Shown here: in pieces, positions 26,232 through 34,842 of the stretch
Layout: the number at the start of each line of letters is the position of its first letter
Numbering within the stretch: the stretch's first letter is position 1
Source of the DNA: Rhodospirillaceae bacterium
GTDB lineage: Bacteria > Pseudomonadota > Alphaproteobacteria > Bin65
Reading direction: 5' to 3'
Length of the DNA: 64,000 nucleotides
Assembly (NCBI GenBank): GCA_011523655.1
Contig: WTGH01000047.1
Coordinates: 124,001 to 188,000, forward strand
Translations under genes and position numbers: made by a program
Notes under the pieces: model-generated
Told to the model about the DNA's origin: nothing
The model's input: only the letters and a program-made list of their open reading frames with translations
Databases searched by the model: none

Positions 26232-26291
26232 GCTCTCTGATCGGCCGCCCTCCGAATGACTGCCCTCTGATTGACCGCCCTTCGATTGACC
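26232..26291. repeat. 15-bp degenerate tandem repeat, four units
   Basis: Four consecutive 15-base units (26232, 26247, 26262, 26277) of the form GCCCTCTGATTGACC, the last two differing at two positions and the first two more diverged. It lies in the divergent control region between yihY and fabI, ending 58 bases before the fabI ATG. Confidence 0.7.
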
Positions 26292-26349
26292 GGAAGTCCG
26301 CGCGGTGTAGGATGCACCCGCTTTTCGGCAGCATGGACGAATTCGCTAC

Positions 26350-27177
26350 ATGACCGCACAAGCGGGACTTATGGCCGGCAGGCGCGGCCTCGTCATGGGC
26401 GTCGCCAACGACCGGTCGATCGCCTGGGGTATCGCCCGGGCCGTGGCGGACCAGGGCGCGGAACTGGCCTTCACCTTCCAGGGCGAAGCGCTCGAACGCC
26501 GCGTGCGCCCGCTTGCGGAAAGCGTCGGCGCGACGCTGGTCCTGCCCTGCGACGTCACCGAGGATGAGTCCCTCGATTCGACCTTCGCGGCGGTCGAGCG
26601 GGCCTGGGGCCGCCTCGATTTCGTCGTCCACGCCATCGCCTACGCCGACAAGGACGAGCTGAAGGGCAAGTATCTCCAGACCTCGAAGGACAATTTCGTC
26701 CGCTCGATGCTGGTCTCTTGCTATTCCTTCACCGATGTCTGCCGTCGCGCCGCGGCGATGATGAGCGACGGCGGCAGCCTGCTCACGCTGACCTATTACG
26801 GCGCCGAGCGGGTCATGCCGCACTACAACGTCATGGGCGTCGCCAAGGCGGCGCTGGAGGCGAGCGTGAAATATCTCGCCGTCGACCTCGGCGACCGGGG
26901 CATCAGGGTCAACGCGATCTCGGCCGGGCCGATCAAGACGCTGGCGGCCTCGGGCATCGGCGACTTCCGCTACATCCTGAAATGGAACGCCGACAACGCG
27001 CCGCTGCGCCGCAACGTGACCACCGACCAGGTCGGCGGCGCCGGCCTCTACCTGCTGTCCGGCCTGTCGACCGGCGTGACCGGCGAGGTCCACCATGTCG
27101 ACAGCGGCTACCATGTCGTCGGCATGAAGGCGATCGACGCGCCCGACCTGATCGCCGAAGCGCGCGGGACGGACTGA
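26350..27177 (+). CDS. fabI: enoyl-[acyl-carrier-protein] reductase (NADH)
   Basis: A 275-residue SDR-fold enoyl-ACP reductase that completes each cycle of type II fatty acid elongation. The nucleotide-binding segment is [20 protein letters not shown]. The catalytic Y-x6-K site falls in [23 protein letters not shown]. The substrate loop [17 protein letters not shown], target of triclosan and isoniazid-type inhibitors in other species, is conserved. No clear ribosome site precedes the ATG. aroC follows after 2 bases, the usual alphaproteobacterial pair. Confidence 0.95.
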   Translation: MTAQAGLMAGRRGLVMGVANDRSIAWGIARAVADQGAELAFTFQGEALERRVRPLAESVGATLVLPCDVTEDESLDSTFAAVERAWGRLDFVVHAIAYADKDELKGKYLQTSKDNFVRSMLVSCYSFTDVCRRAAAMMSDGGSLLTLTYYGAERVMPHYNVMGVAKAALEASVKYLAVDLGDRGIRVNAISAGPIKTLAASGIGDFRYILKWNADNAPLRRNVTTDQVGGAGLYLLSGLSTGVTGEVHHVDSGYHVVGMKAIDAPDLIAEARGTD

Positions 27178-27179
27178 TC

Positions 27180-28265
27180 ATGCCCGGCAACGCCTTCGGC
27201 ACGGCGTTCCGGTTCACCACCTGGGGCGAGAGCCACGGCCCGGCCATCGGCGGCGTGGTCGACGGCGTGCCGCCGCGCCTGCCGCTCACCGAGGACGATA
27301 TCCAGCCCTGGCTCGACAGGCGCCGGCCGGGCGGGTCGAAATTCGTCACCCAGCGCAAGGAGCCGGACCGGGTGCGCATCCTCTCCGGCACTTTCGAGGG
27401 GCTGACCACCGGCACGCCGGTCAGCCTGATCGTCGAGAATGTCGACCAGCGCCCGCGGGACTATAACGAGGTCAAGGACCTGTTCCGGCCCGGCCACGCC
27501 GATTTCACCTACTGGAAGAAATACGGCATCCGCGACTATCGCGGCAGCGGCCGGGCCTCGGCACGCGAAACCGCGATGCGGGTCGCCGCCGGCGCGGTCG
27601 CCCGGCAGGTCCTGAACGCGGCCTGGGGCGACGCCTTCCGCATCCGCGGCGCGATGGTGAAGATGGGGCCGCTGGAGATCGACCGCGCGCGCTGGGACTG
27701 GGACATCGTCGCCGACAACCCCTTCTGGTGCCCGGACGCGGCGGCTGTATCGGAGTGGGAGCGCTTCCTGAGCGACGTGCGCAAGGCCGGCTCCTCGGCC
27801 GGGGCGGTGCTGGAAATCCACGGCGAGGGCGTGCCGCCCGGCCTGGGCGAGCCGGTCTACGACAAGATGGATGCCGACCTCGCCAAGGCGATGATGTCGA
27901 TCAACGCGGTCAAGGCGGTCGAGATCGGCGACGGATTCGCCGGCGCGGCGCTGCCCGGCGAGGACGCCCACGACACCATGCGTATGGAAGACGGCGCCAT
28001 GGTGTTCGACAGCAACCGGGCCGGCGGCACGCTGGGCGGCATCACCAACGGCGAGCCGCTGGTTGTGCGCTTCGCCGTCAAGCCGACTTCGTCGCTGCCC
28101 CTGCCGCGGCCCACCGTCACGGTCGGCGGCGAGGACGCCACCGCGGTCACGAAAGGCCGGCACGATCCCTGCGTCGGCATCCGCGCCGTCCCGATCGGCG
28201 AGGCCATGATGGCCTGCGTCCTCGCCGACCACTGGCTGCGCCACCTGGGGCAACGGGGGCGGTAG
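27180..28265 (+). CDS. aroC: chorismate synthase
   Basis: A 361-residue enzyme of full length catalysing EPSP to chorismate using reduced FMN, the last common shikimate step. Signatures are [17 protein letters not shown] near the N-terminus, [31 protein letters not shown], and the C-terminal [19 protein letters not shown]. The ATG is 2 bases after the fabI stop, with GGGACGG inside the fabI end serving as ribosome site, so the genes are translationally coupled. aroA is encoded 5 kb away on the other strand. Confidence 0.96.
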   Translation: MPGNAFGTAFRFTTWGESHGPAIGGVVDGVPPRLPLTEDDIQPWLDRRRPGGSKFVTQRKEPDRVRILSGTFEGLTTGTPVSLIVENVDQRPRDYNEVKDLFRPGHADFTYWKKYGIRDYRGSGRASARETAMRVAAGAVARQVLNAAWGDAFRIRGAMVKMGPLEIDRARWDWDIVADNPFWCPDAAAVSEWERFLSDVRKAGSSAGAVLEIHGEGVPPGLGEPVYDKMDADLAKAMMSINAVKAVEIGDGFAGAALPGEDAHDTMRMEDGAMVFDSNRAGGTLGGITNGEPLVVRFAVKPTSSLPLPRPTVTVGGEDATAVTKGRHDPCVGIRAVPIGEAMMACVLADHWLRHLGQRGR

Positions 28266-28278
28266 CCGCCTGCGGGTG

Positions 28279-28320
28279 TCATGTTATGTCATGATTTGTC
28301 ATGTTTCTCCGTTTCCGGCC
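28279..28320. repeat. TCATG ladder repeat, copy 1
   Basis: TCATG occurs at 28279, 28289 and 28299, exactly 10 bp apart, followed by TTTCTCCGTTTCCGGCC. This 42-bp block matches 28751-28792 at 39 of 42 positions. It starts 14 bases after the aroC stop. Confidence 0.8.
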
Positions 28321-28558
28321 GTATTCTCCGCCCCATTTCTGCCGCAATTCGCCAAGACAGACCGGTCTATACACCACGTTTTTTTCGCCGCAACGCCGCA
28401 AAGTCCAACGTGAAATCGGCAGAAACCCGCCATTCCTGCCCAGCGGTCGCGACCCGGTGACGACACTCTAAGCATAATTTCCCATATCGCACAGGTCAGA
28501 CGACCGCGCGGATGCGGCGGGGCGGCCCCGGCGCCGGAGAGGCGGCTTTCGGCAGGCG

Positions 28559-28583
28559 TCATGAAATGTCATGATTCGTAACG
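28559..28583. repeat. TCATG ladder repeat, copy 2 (partial)
   Basis: TCATG at 28559 and 28569; the third rung at 28579 is degenerate (TAACG). The first 20 bases are identical to copy 3. Confidence 0.75.
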
Positions 28584-28613
28584 ATCCTGTCTTTCCACCA
28601 TCCTTGCCGCCCC

Positions 28614-28632
28614 GGACCCCGATCCGGGGTCC
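28614..28632. repeat. short perfect hairpin
   Basis: GGACCCCG and CGGGGTCC arms of 8 bp around a 3-base ATC loop. It lies inside the repeat mosaic and has no T-tract, so it is not a classic terminator on either strand. Confidence 0.6.
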
Positions 28633-28750
28633 AGAGTCGCCCGGCACGATCTTCGCGGTTGCCCCTGGACCCTTCGGCTTCGCTCAGGGCAGGCTCCCGG
28701 ATCGTCGCTGCGCTCCGTCCGGGGTGGCACGGGAAGGATTCGGGAAAGCG

Positions 28751-28792
28751 TCATGAAATGTCATGATTCGTCATGTTTCTCCGTTTCCGGCC
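28751..28792. repeat. TCATG ladder repeat, copy 3
   Basis: TCATG at 28751, 28761 and 28771, exactly 10 bp apart, followed by the same TTTCTCCGTTTCCGGCC tail as copy 1. Confidence 0.8.
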
Positions 28793-28860
28793 AGTTCCGG
28801 GCCTCAGGTCCGGCGACGCCCACCCGTTGGATTCCTCTGCGAAAAGGCATCGACCGAATC

Positions 28861-28981
28861 CCCCTCCCCTTGGGGGAGGGGCAAGGGGAGGGGTCGCCAG
28901 CCGCCGCGCCGATGTCCGATCCCGGCAAGGTTCCGGCCGCCGCAGACCCCTCCCCCTGACCCCCTCCCCCAAGGGGAGGGG
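28861..28981. repeat. large inverted repeat (CCCCTCCCCTTGGGG type)
   Basis: The left arm 28861-28895 and right arm 28945-28981 are near-perfect reverse complements (~35 bp) around a 49-base centre, and each arm itself contains a smaller CCCCTCCCC/GGGGAGGGG palindrome. This is the widespread intergenic palindrome family whose frames spell PLPLGEG-like peptides. It can form a very stable cruciform or RNA hairpin between the convergent aroC and cupin genes. Confidence 0.8.
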
Positions 28982-29031
28982 GGACTCGAACGGGGACCTT
29001 TGAGGGGGATGTGCGGCGATGTAAGGAAATG

Positions 29032-29046
29032 TCATGTTCTGTCATG
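29032..29046. repeat. TCATG ladder repeat, copy 4 (two rungs)
   Basis: TCATG at 29032 and 29042, again 10 bp apart, after GTAAGGAAATG. No TTTCTCC tail follows. Confidence 0.6.
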
Positions 29047-29258
29047 GCCGGTCCGGCCGCCGGGCCAATCCGGCTATATGTTCATATAATGTTCTCGATG
29101 CGCTTGTCAACCCGCAGGTAACGCAATGCGAGGAATCGCAGAACGGCGCGGGCTTCAGGCCGGCAGGCCCTTCGACAGGCTCAGGACAGGCCCTCGGCGG
29201 CGCGGCGGTCCGTCAGGAAGGCGGGGTCGAACGGGACTTTCCTGAGGATCGGCGCCGC

Positions 29259-29804
29259 TCAGCCCGCCGCCGCATCCTCCGGGCGCAGGAACTTCTGCTG
29301 GTCCTGGATCTCGCGCACATTGTCCGGCCGCTCGAACACCGGGGGCGGGCCGTCGCCGGGGGTGCGCGGCCGGCCGATGGCGCGGAACCAGTCCTCCAGG
29401 CCGGGCGGGAAGATGACCCAGAGCATGCGCATCTGGTCCTCGCCCTCATTCTCCAGATAGTGCAGCACGCGCCGGCCGACGACGATCAGCGTCTCCGGCT
29501 TCAGCTCGTGGCGCTCGCCGTCGATGATGGCGTGGCCGGTGCCCTGGTAGACGAAGATCAGCTCGTGGGCGCGCTGGTGGCCGTGCTCGCGGATCGCCGC
29601 GCCGGGCTCCAGCACCTGGATGCCGGAGGCGAAATCGTCGTAGGGCGCGGTGTAGGGCGTGATCTTGGCGGTGATATGTCCGGTCGAGGGCAGGGGCTGC
29701 CAGAAGCTGTCGCCCTCCTCGGGGCCGACCACGATGGCCGTGCCCTTGTGGCCGTTACCGGGGTGGCCGCCGTTTGCCGCCGCTGTCGCTGTCGCCTGGG
29801 TCAT
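29259..29804 (-). CDS. cupin domain protein
   Basis: A 181-residue single-cupin protein. Motif 1 lies in IREHGHQRAHELIFVYQGTGHAIIDGERHEL (metal His/His/Glu candidates) and motif 2 in PETLIVVGRRVLHYLENEG. Cupins serve as dioxygenases, isomerases or ligand sensors; no specific substrate is indicated. The start is strongly supported by AAAGGAGAAGG nine bases upstream. It follows tRNA-Arg on the same strand but has its own spacer of 151 bp. The N-terminal Ala/Gly-rich ~20 residues look disordered. Confidence 0.85.
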   Translation of the reverse strand: MTQATATAAANGGHPGNGHKGTAIVVGPEEGDSFWQPLPSTGHITAKITPYTAPYDDFASGIQVLEPGAAIREHGHQRAHELIFVYQGTGHAIIDGERHELKPETLIVVGRRVLHYLENEGEDQMRMLWVIFPPGLEDWFRAIGRPRTPGDGPPPVFERPDNVREIQDQQKFLRPEDAAAG

Positions 29805-29955
29805 GCGCCTTCTCCTTTCCCGTCCGTCGAAGGCCGTCGCGCGGCAGCGCCGTCCGGCATCGGAGCGAAGCGCGCCGCGGGAAAACCATGCCACGAAAGG
29901 GGCCGCGGGCGCAATCGGCGCGCCGGGTCCGGACGTTCGGCAGCGGGCGGGAAAG

Positions 29956-30032
29956 TGGCGCGCCAGAGAGGATTCGAACCCCTGACCTTCGCCTCCGGAG
30001 GGCGACGCTCTATCCGGCTGAGCTACTGGCGC
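29956..30032 (-). tRNA. tRNA-Arg (anticodon CCG)
   Basis: A 77-nt cloverleaf on the minus strand. The acceptor stem GCGCCAG pairs with CTGGCGC, the D arm is GCTCAGCCGGATAGAGC, and the anticodon stem TCGCC/GGCGA encloses loop CTCCGGA giving anticodon CCG (reads CGG). The T arm contains GGTTCGAATC. Discriminator G and CCA are encoded. Confidence 0.96.
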
Positions 30033-30045
30033 GCAGGCGTGTGGG

Positions 30046-30073
30046 ACATAAACAGGGAATCCGCCGATGGCAA
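30046..30073 (-). promoter_or_regulatory. putative promoter of tRNA-Arg
   Basis: On the minus strand TTGCCA (30073-30068), a 16-base spacer, then TTATGT (30051-30046), placing the start site about 6-8 bases before the tRNA 5' end. Moderate match to sigma-70 consensus. Confidence 0.45.
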
Positions 30074-30136
30074 CGCGGCGAAAGGGGCAGGCCCAACCCG
30101 TCATTTCGACCGGAGCGGAAAAGCCATTCCCTCGTC

Positions 30137-30267
30137 GTCATTTCGACCGAAGCGGCAAAGCCGCGTAGCGGAGAAATCTTTCCGGTAAAGTGCTTCGGAC
30201 CCGGCACCGTGCGTGAAAGATATCTCCGCTCTGCCCCGGATGAATCCGGGGCTCCGGTCGATATGAC
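30137..30267. repeat. dispersed palindromic intergenic repeat, copy B
   Basis: About 131 bp with ends GTCATTTCGACCG and CCGGTCGATATGAC and internal facing blocks GGAGAAATCT and AGATATCTCCGC, matching copy A at 11569. A further half-end (GTCATTTCGACCGGAGCGG) at 30100-30118 suggests a partial second insertion. It lies between tRNA-Arg and the SDR gene. Confidence 0.75.
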
Positions 30268-30288
30268 GGGAAGAGGAGTGCCCCGCCC

Positions 30289-31056
30289 CTACCGCGGCGG
30301 CATTCTTGTGCCGGCGTCGAGGCGGATGGTGTCGCCGTTCAGGAGCTGGTTCTCGCAGATATGGACGCACAGCCCGGCATATTCCTCGGGCTGGCCGAAG
30401 CGGGCGCGCGGGAAGATCTGCGAGGATTTGAGATTCTCCTGGAAATCCTTGGGCACGGCTTCGAGCAGCGGCGTCTCGACGTAGCCCGGCGCGATGGTCA
30501 GGACGCGGATGCCGTGGCGGCCGAGCTCGCGCATCGCCGGCACCATCAGGCCGACCACGCCGCCCTTGGACGCGCTGTAGGCCGCCTGGCCGATCTGGCC
30601 CTCGAAGGCGGCGACCGAGGCGGTGTTGACGATGACGCCGCGCTCGCCGCCGTCGAGCGGCTCGGCCTTCGACATGTCGGCCGCGGCGAGGCGCAGGCAG
30701 TTGAAGGTGCCGATCAGGTTGACCTCGACAATCTTCGAGAACGCCTCCAGCGGCATCGGCTCGCCGTCGCGGCTGACGATCGTGCGGGCCGGGCCGATGC
30801 CGGCGCAGTTGACCAGCACGCGGGCGGTGCCGATAGCGGCGCGGGATTGCTCGATTGCCGCTTCGGCCGCGCCGGCGTCCGACACGTCGCACTGGATCGC
30901 CACGCCGCCGATCTCCCCGGCGACGCGGTTCGCGCCGTCGAGGTTCAGGTCCCAGATCGCGACCTTCATCCCCTTGGCCGCGAGCATGCGCGCCGTCGCC
31001 TCGCCCAGACCGGAGCCGCCGCCGGTCACGATTGCCGAATGTCCGTTCAGATCCAT
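30289..31056 (-). CDS. SDR family oxidoreductase (3-hydroxyacyl-CoA dehydrogenase type II-like)
   Basis: A 255-residue short-chain dehydrogenase. The cofactor motif is VTGGGSGLGEATARMLAAKG (TGxxxGxG) and Asp36-region WDLN favours NAD. NCAG is at ~88, catalytic Ser in VIVNTASVAAFEGQIGQAAYSASKGG gives S-x12-Y-x3-K. The whole sequence resembles the HSD10/type II 3-hydroxyacyl-CoA dehydrogenase group, suggesting branched-chain or fatty acid oxidation. The start is placed by GGGAGGGAACCC. The MFS gene lies 94 bp upstream on the same strand. Confidence 0.9.
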   Translation of the reverse strand: MDLNGHSAIVTGGGSGLGEATARMLAAKGMKVAIWDLNLDGANRVAGEIGGVAIQCDVSDAGAAEAAIEQSRAAIGTARVLVNCAGIGPARTIVSRDGEPMPLEAFSKIVEVNLIGTFNCLRLAAADMSKAEPLDGGERGVIVNTASVAAFEGQIGQAAYSASKGGVVGLMVPAMRELGRHGIRVLTIAPGYVETPLLEAVPKDFQENLKSSQIFPRARFGQPEEYAGLCVHICENQLLNGDTIRLDAGTRMPPR

Positions 31057-31150
31057 CGGGTTCCCTCCCAACTGTTCCCGTAGTCGTTCCCCTGGTCGCT
31101 CTGGGCGGGTTCATAGCGCGATTCGCCCGCCAGTGAAATCCGCCGCCCAG

Positions 31151-32458
31151 CTAGCGCGGCGGGCTTTGTGCCTCCGCCCGTACTTCCGCCTGCGGTTCGG
31201 GCGGCGCCTCTGCCGCGGCCCGGGAGCGCGCCCGCGGAGACGGCGGCATCTCGACGCCGGCGAGCCGCCACCAGGCGAAGGCCAGCGCGAAGGCGACAAC
31301 ACCGGCCCCGGCGACGTATGGCGCGTTGTGGCCCAGTTCGTGGAACAGCAGGCCCGCGGCCGCCGGGCCAAAGATCCGGGCAAGGCTGCCGACCGATTGC
31401 AGCACGCCCATGATCGCGCCCTGCCGGCCCGCGGGCGTGTTGCGCGAGATCAGGCTGCTCACCGCCGGGTCGATGAAGCCGTAGCCGCAGGCAATCAGCG
31501 CGCCGTTGACGAAGACCAGCGGGATGGTATCGGACACGGCGACCACCGCCATGCCCGCGGTCACGAAGGCGAGGCCGAGATAGAGCATGCCGCGCTCGCC
31601 GATCGCGCGGGTCACCGGCCCGACCAGGCCGCCCTGCACGATGACCAGCAGCACGCCGATATAGCCGAAGAACAGGCCGGTCTCGCGCGCGCCCCAGCCG
31701 TGTTCCTCGTTGACCCACAGGGCGTAGGTCGCCTCCAGCCCGGCCATGGCGAGGCCGGCGATGCCGGCGACGGCAATCGGAATGAGGACGATCGGGATCG
31801 ACAGGGCGAGGCCGAAGCCGCGCAGCCGCGCCCGGAACCCGCCGGTCTCGGCGCTCGAACGGTGTCTCTCCGGCTCCTTGAGCAGCGGAATCGCGGCGAC
31901 CAGGGCGAAGGCGCTGATGGCGGCGCCGACGAAGAAGGCGATCTGGCCGGGATTGGCCGGGTCCGGGCCGGCGACTACCCCGCCGATGAACGGGCCTAGC
32001 ACGAACCCTGCGCCGATGGAGGCGCCGAGCAGGCCCATGGCGCGGGCGCGCTCTTCGCCGCCCGTCACGTCGGCGACATAGGCGTAGGCGACCGCGATGT
32101 TGGCGCTCATCGCGCCGCCCAGCGCGCGCGCCAGCACGATCATGAGCAGCGTATCGGCGAGACCGACCAGGGTGAAGCTGACCACCGAACCGAAGAGGCT
32201 GAACAGCAGGATCGGCTTGCGCCCGACCCGGTCGGACAGCCAGCCGAGCGGGAAGGCGAAGACGAACTGGCAGGCCGAATAGACCGACATGACCAGCGCA
32301 ACCTCGAAGGCGGTCGCGCCGAAGGACTTGGTCCAGAAGGGCTGGGACGGGATGATGACGCCAAAGCCGACCATGTCGATGAACACGATCAGGCACAGCA
32401 CCCAGAGCCGGCGGAAGAGGGGCTTGTCCCCTTGCGTATCTGGCGTCTTGTCGGCCAT
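31151..32458 (-). CDS. MFS transporter, TetA-like drug efflux group
   Basis: A 435-residue, 12-helix major facilitator protein. Motif A is present as GWLSDRVGRKPILL between helices 2 and 3; the N-terminal helix IVFIDMVGFGVIIPS and the helix 5 motif C-like GASIGAGFVLGPFIGG mark a proton-driven antiporter of the TetA/DHA1 group. It likely exports a drug or metabolite from the cytoplasm. The C-terminal ~30 residues are Ala/Glu/Arg-rich and probably disordered. No regulator is adjacent; it is divergent from the MDR reductase gene at 32621. Confidence 0.9.
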   Translation of the reverse strand: MADKTPDTQGDKPLFRRLWVLCLIVFIDMVGFGVIIPSQPFWTKSFGATAFEVALVMSVYSACQFVFAFPLGWLSDRVGRKPILLFSLFGSVVSFTLVGLADTLLMIVLARALGGAMSANIAVAYAYVADVTGGEERARAMGLLGASIGAGFVLGPFIGGVVAGPDPANPGQIAFFVGAAISAFALVAAIPLLKEPERHRSSAETGGFRARLRGFGLALSIPIVLIPIAVAGIAGLAMAGLEATYALWVNEEHGWGARETGLFFGYIGVLLVIVQGGLVGPVTRAIGERGMLYLGLAFVTAGMAVVAVSDTIPLVFVNGALIACGYGFIDPAVSSLISRNTPAGRQGAIMGVLQSVGSLARIFGPAAAGLLFHELGHNAPYVAGAGVVAFALAFAWWRLAGVEMPPSPRARSRAAAEAPPEPQAEVRAEAQSPPR

Positions 32459-32620
32459 GAGGGCGTGTCAAAGAGCGGGACGGGCCGGCGATCAAGCGGA
32501 AAACGCCCGCCCGGTCAATTCGCGCCCGGCCGAAGCAGGACGCCACCGGTTCGCCGGTTGACCGCGCGGCGCGCCTCTCGCTAACTGCATGCGCCGCGTC
32601 GAATACGGAGGAAGCGCCCG

Positions 32621-33634
32621 ATGCCCGAACCGAACCGCCAAATCTTCCTGGTCGAAAGGCCGTCCGGCAAGTTGCAGGAAAGCCATTTCCAGATGCGGTC
32701 CGGGGAAATTCCGGCGCCGCAGGCCGGCCAGGTGCAGGTCCGCACCGTCTTGCTCTCGCTCGACGCCGCCAACCGGGCCTGGATGCAGGGCGACACTTAC
32801 CGCAAGGGGATCGGCGCCGGCGACGTGATGGACGGCTACGGCGTCGGCGTCGTGAGCGCGAGCGAAGCGGACGGGTTCGCCCCCGGCGATATCGTCGGCG
32901 GCGCGCTCGGATGGCAGGACTGTTCCGTGCACAAGGCGCGCCGCCTGCAGAAGCTGCCGGGCGATGTGCGCCCGCTCAGCCACCTGATCTCGCTCTACGG
33001 CATCGCCGGCAAGACGGCCTATCACGGCCTGGTCCAGGTCGGCCGGCCGCAGGAAGGCGAGACCGTGCTGGTATCCGCCGCCGCCGGCTCGGTCGGCATG
33101 TTCGTCGGCCAGATCGCGAAAAATCTCGGCTGCCGGGCGATCGGCCTCGCCGGCGGGCCGGAGAAATGCGCCTGGGTGACCGATACGCTCGGCTTCGACG
33201 CCTGCATCGACTACAAGACCGAGCCCTTCCGCAAGCGTATCGCCGAGCTCGCGCCCGACGGCGTCGACATCTATTTCGACAATGTCGGCGGTGCGGTCCT
33301 GGAAGCGGCCCTGTTCAACATGGCGCTGCGCGGCCGGATCGTGTGCTGCGGCGCGATCAGCCAGTACGACACGACCGAGATGACCAGCCCGCGCGGCGTG
33401 CCCGGCATCCATGTCTTCAAGCGCCTGCGCATGGAGGGCTTCATCGTGATGGACTTCGCGGACAAGGACGCCGAGGCCGAGCGCGACATGGGCCGCTGGT
33501 TCGCCGAAGGGAAGATGGTCGTCGAGGAGGACATCCTCGACGGGCTGGAGAGTGCGCCGCAGGGGCTGATCGGCCTGCTCGCCGGCGACAACCGCGGCAA
33601 GCGCATGATCCGCGTCGCGCCCGATCCGGCATAG
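32621..33634 (+). CDS. NADP-dependent oxidoreductase (leukotriene B4 dehydrogenase/CurA-like)
   Basis: A 337-residue zinc-free medium-chain reductase. The N-terminal segment NRQIFLVERPSGKLQESHFQ and LLSLDAANRAWMQG match the prostaglandin reductase/CurA group. The NADPH fold contains VLVSAAAGSVGMFVGQIAKNLGCRAIGLAGG at ~149-179 and IDIYFDNVGG-like VDIYFDNVGGAVLEAAL. Such enzymes reduce activated C=C bonds of enones and enals. GGAGGAAG precedes the ATG. It stands 78 bp before dsbB on the same strand. Confidence 0.9.
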   Translation: MPEPNRQIFLVERPSGKLQESHFQMRSGEIPAPQAGQVQVRTVLLSLDAANRAWMQGDTYRKGIGAGDVMDGYGVGVVSASEADGFAPGDIVGGALGWQDCSVHKARRLQKLPGDVRPLSHLISLYGIAGKTAYHGLVQVGRPQEGETVLVSAAAGSVGMFVGQIAKNLGCRAIGLAGGPEKCAWVTDTLGFDACIDYKTEPFRKRIAELAPDGVDIYFDNVGGAVLEAALFNMALRGRIVCCGAISQYDTTEMTSPRGVPGIHVFKRLRMEGFIVMDFADKDAEAERDMGRWFAEGKMVVEEDILDGLESAPQGLIGLLAGDNRGKRMIRVAPDPA

Positions 33635-33712
33635 AAGGGCGCAACCGGCGGCGCCGGATGCGGCGAACGGCGTGCGGGCAAACCCGTCCGGCGGCCCTAT
33701 CTCCATGAGGCG

Positions 33713-34213
33713 ATGACGGCCGGACGCACACCCCTGATCCTGTTGCTGCTGGGCAGCGGCGGCCTGCTGCTCGGCGCGCTCGGCTTCCAGTATCTCGGCG
33801 GCCTGGCGCCGTGCCCGCTGTGCCACAACCAGCGCTGGCCCCATATCGCCGTCGTCGCGCTGGCCCTGGTCGGGCTGGCCGCGCTGCGGGATCGGCGCAC
33901 GGCCTTCGCCCTGCTGCCGATCGCCGCCGCGCTGGCGGTCACCGCGGGGATCGGCGTCTACCATGCCGGCATCGAATATGCCTGGTGGGCCGGGCCCGGC
34001 GCGTGCAGCGGCGCTGCGGGCTTCGATCCCGCGAAGGTCACCGCCGGCAGTCTCAAGGACATGATCGGCGCCGCGGCGCCGGCGCGCTGCGACGCCGTCC
34101 CCTGGGCGCTGGCCGGGGTTTCCCTGGCCGGCTGGAACGCGCTGATCTCGGCTGGGCTGGCGGTCTTCGCGCTGGCGGCCGGCTTGCGCGCCCTGGGAAC
34201 GCCGGCGCGATGA
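33713..34213 (+). CDS. dsbB: disulfide bond formation protein B
   Basis: A 166-residue, four-helix inner-membrane protein that reoxidises DsbA and passes electrons to ubiquinone. The first periplasmic pair is CPLC (Cys34, Cys37) after helix 1; the second pair Cys98 and Cys126 is in the long periplasmic loop (GPGACSG ... PARCDAVPW). No dsbA partner is in the window. Its TGA overlaps the coq7 ATG (ATGA), linking disulfide oxidation to a ubiquinone-synthesis gene. Confidence 0.92.
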   Translation: MTAGRTPLILLLLGSGGLLLGALGFQYLGGLAPCPLCHNQRWPHIAVVALALVGLAALRDRRTAFALLPIAAALAVTAGIGVYHAGIEYAWWAGPGACSGAAGFDPAKVTAGSLKDMIGAAAPARCDAVPWALAGVSLAGWNALISAGLAVFALAAGLRALGTPAR

Positions 34214-34785
34214 GTGGCGACGAAGCCGCGAAGCCGCCTGAAAGGCCGCGGCGGCCGATGCCCGGCGAGCCGGCCGGCGAGGCACTGATCCACAGCATGA
34301 TCCGGGTCAACCAGGCCGGCGAATACGGCGCGGCGCGCATCTATGCCGGCCAGCTCGCCGTGCTCGGCGACGGCGCGGACGGGCCGGTGCTGCGCGAGAT
34401 GGCGGAACAGGAGCAGAAACATCTCGATACCTTCAACCGCATGATCGTCGAGCGGCAGGTCCGCCCGACCGTCATGACGCCGGTCTGGCATGTCGCCGGC
34501 TTCGCGCTCGGCGCGGCGACAGCTCTGATGGGGCGCGAGGCGGCGATGGCCTGCACCGTCGCGGTCGAGGAGGTGATCGACGAGCACTACGCCGACCAGG
34601 CGGCGCGGCTCGACGACAGCGAGGCGGAGCTGAAGAAGACGGTGGAGGAATTCCGCGCCGACGAGCTGGCCCACAAGGACACTGCGCTCGCCCGCAACGC
34701 CGAAGCCGCGCCGGCCTATCCGCTGCTGACCCGCGCCATCAGAGACATCTCCCGCACCGCGATCTGGATTTCCAAGCGGGTGTAG
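34210..34785 (+). CDS. coq7: demethoxyubiquinone hydroxylase (Coq7 family)
   Basis: A 191-residue carboxylate-bridged di-iron protein that hydroxylates the demethoxyubiquinone ring in ubiquinone synthesis. Ligands are recognisable: Glu38 in VNQAGEYGAARIYAGQ, Glu68 and His71 in EQEQKHL, Glu residues in VAVEEVIDEHYADQ and the C-terminal EFRADELAHKD. Coq7 rather than UbiF is typical of alphaproteobacteria. Translation is coupled to dsbB through an ATGA overlap. It ends convergent with lpxK. Confidence 0.94.
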   Translation: MSGDEAAKPPERPRRPMPGEPAGEALIHSMIRVNQAGEYGAARIYAGQLAVLGDGADGPVLREMAEQEQKHLDTFNRMIVERQVRPTVMTPVWHVAGFALGAATALMGREAAMACTVAVEEVIDEHYADQAARLDDSEAELKKTVEEFRADELAHKDTALARNAEAAPAYPLLTRAIRDISRTAIWISKRV

Positions 34786-34842
34786 CCGACGCCAGCCGCG
34801 CCGGCTGCGTTGCGCCGGAGGCCCGATGCCGGCGGCGAACGG

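Larger units (their letters stand above)
28266..29258. other. ~1 kb intergenic repeat mosaic
   Basis: No gene is supported on either strand between aroC and the cupin gene, which are convergent. The region is assembled from repeats: four TCATG ladders (28279, 28559, 28751, 29032), an 8-bp perfect hairpin at 28614-28632, a CTTCGG/CTCAGGGCAGG element near 28671, the large inverted repeat 28861-28981, and a CCCTTCGACAGGCTCAGG element near 29168. Short frames here translate to PLPLGEG-like repeat peptides typical of intergenic palindromes, not proteins. Confidence 0.75.

Noticed and set aside
24082..27114. A 1010-codon minus-strand frame covering the lipoprotein, YihY and fabI
   Set aside because: It crosses three recognisable genes in the wrong frame or strand; the repeat-like peptide in it comes from the 15-bp DNA repeat.
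28571..29089. Several overlapping short frames reading PLPLGEG-like peptides
   Set aside because: They come from the two strands and three frames of an inverted DNA repeat, not from a gene.
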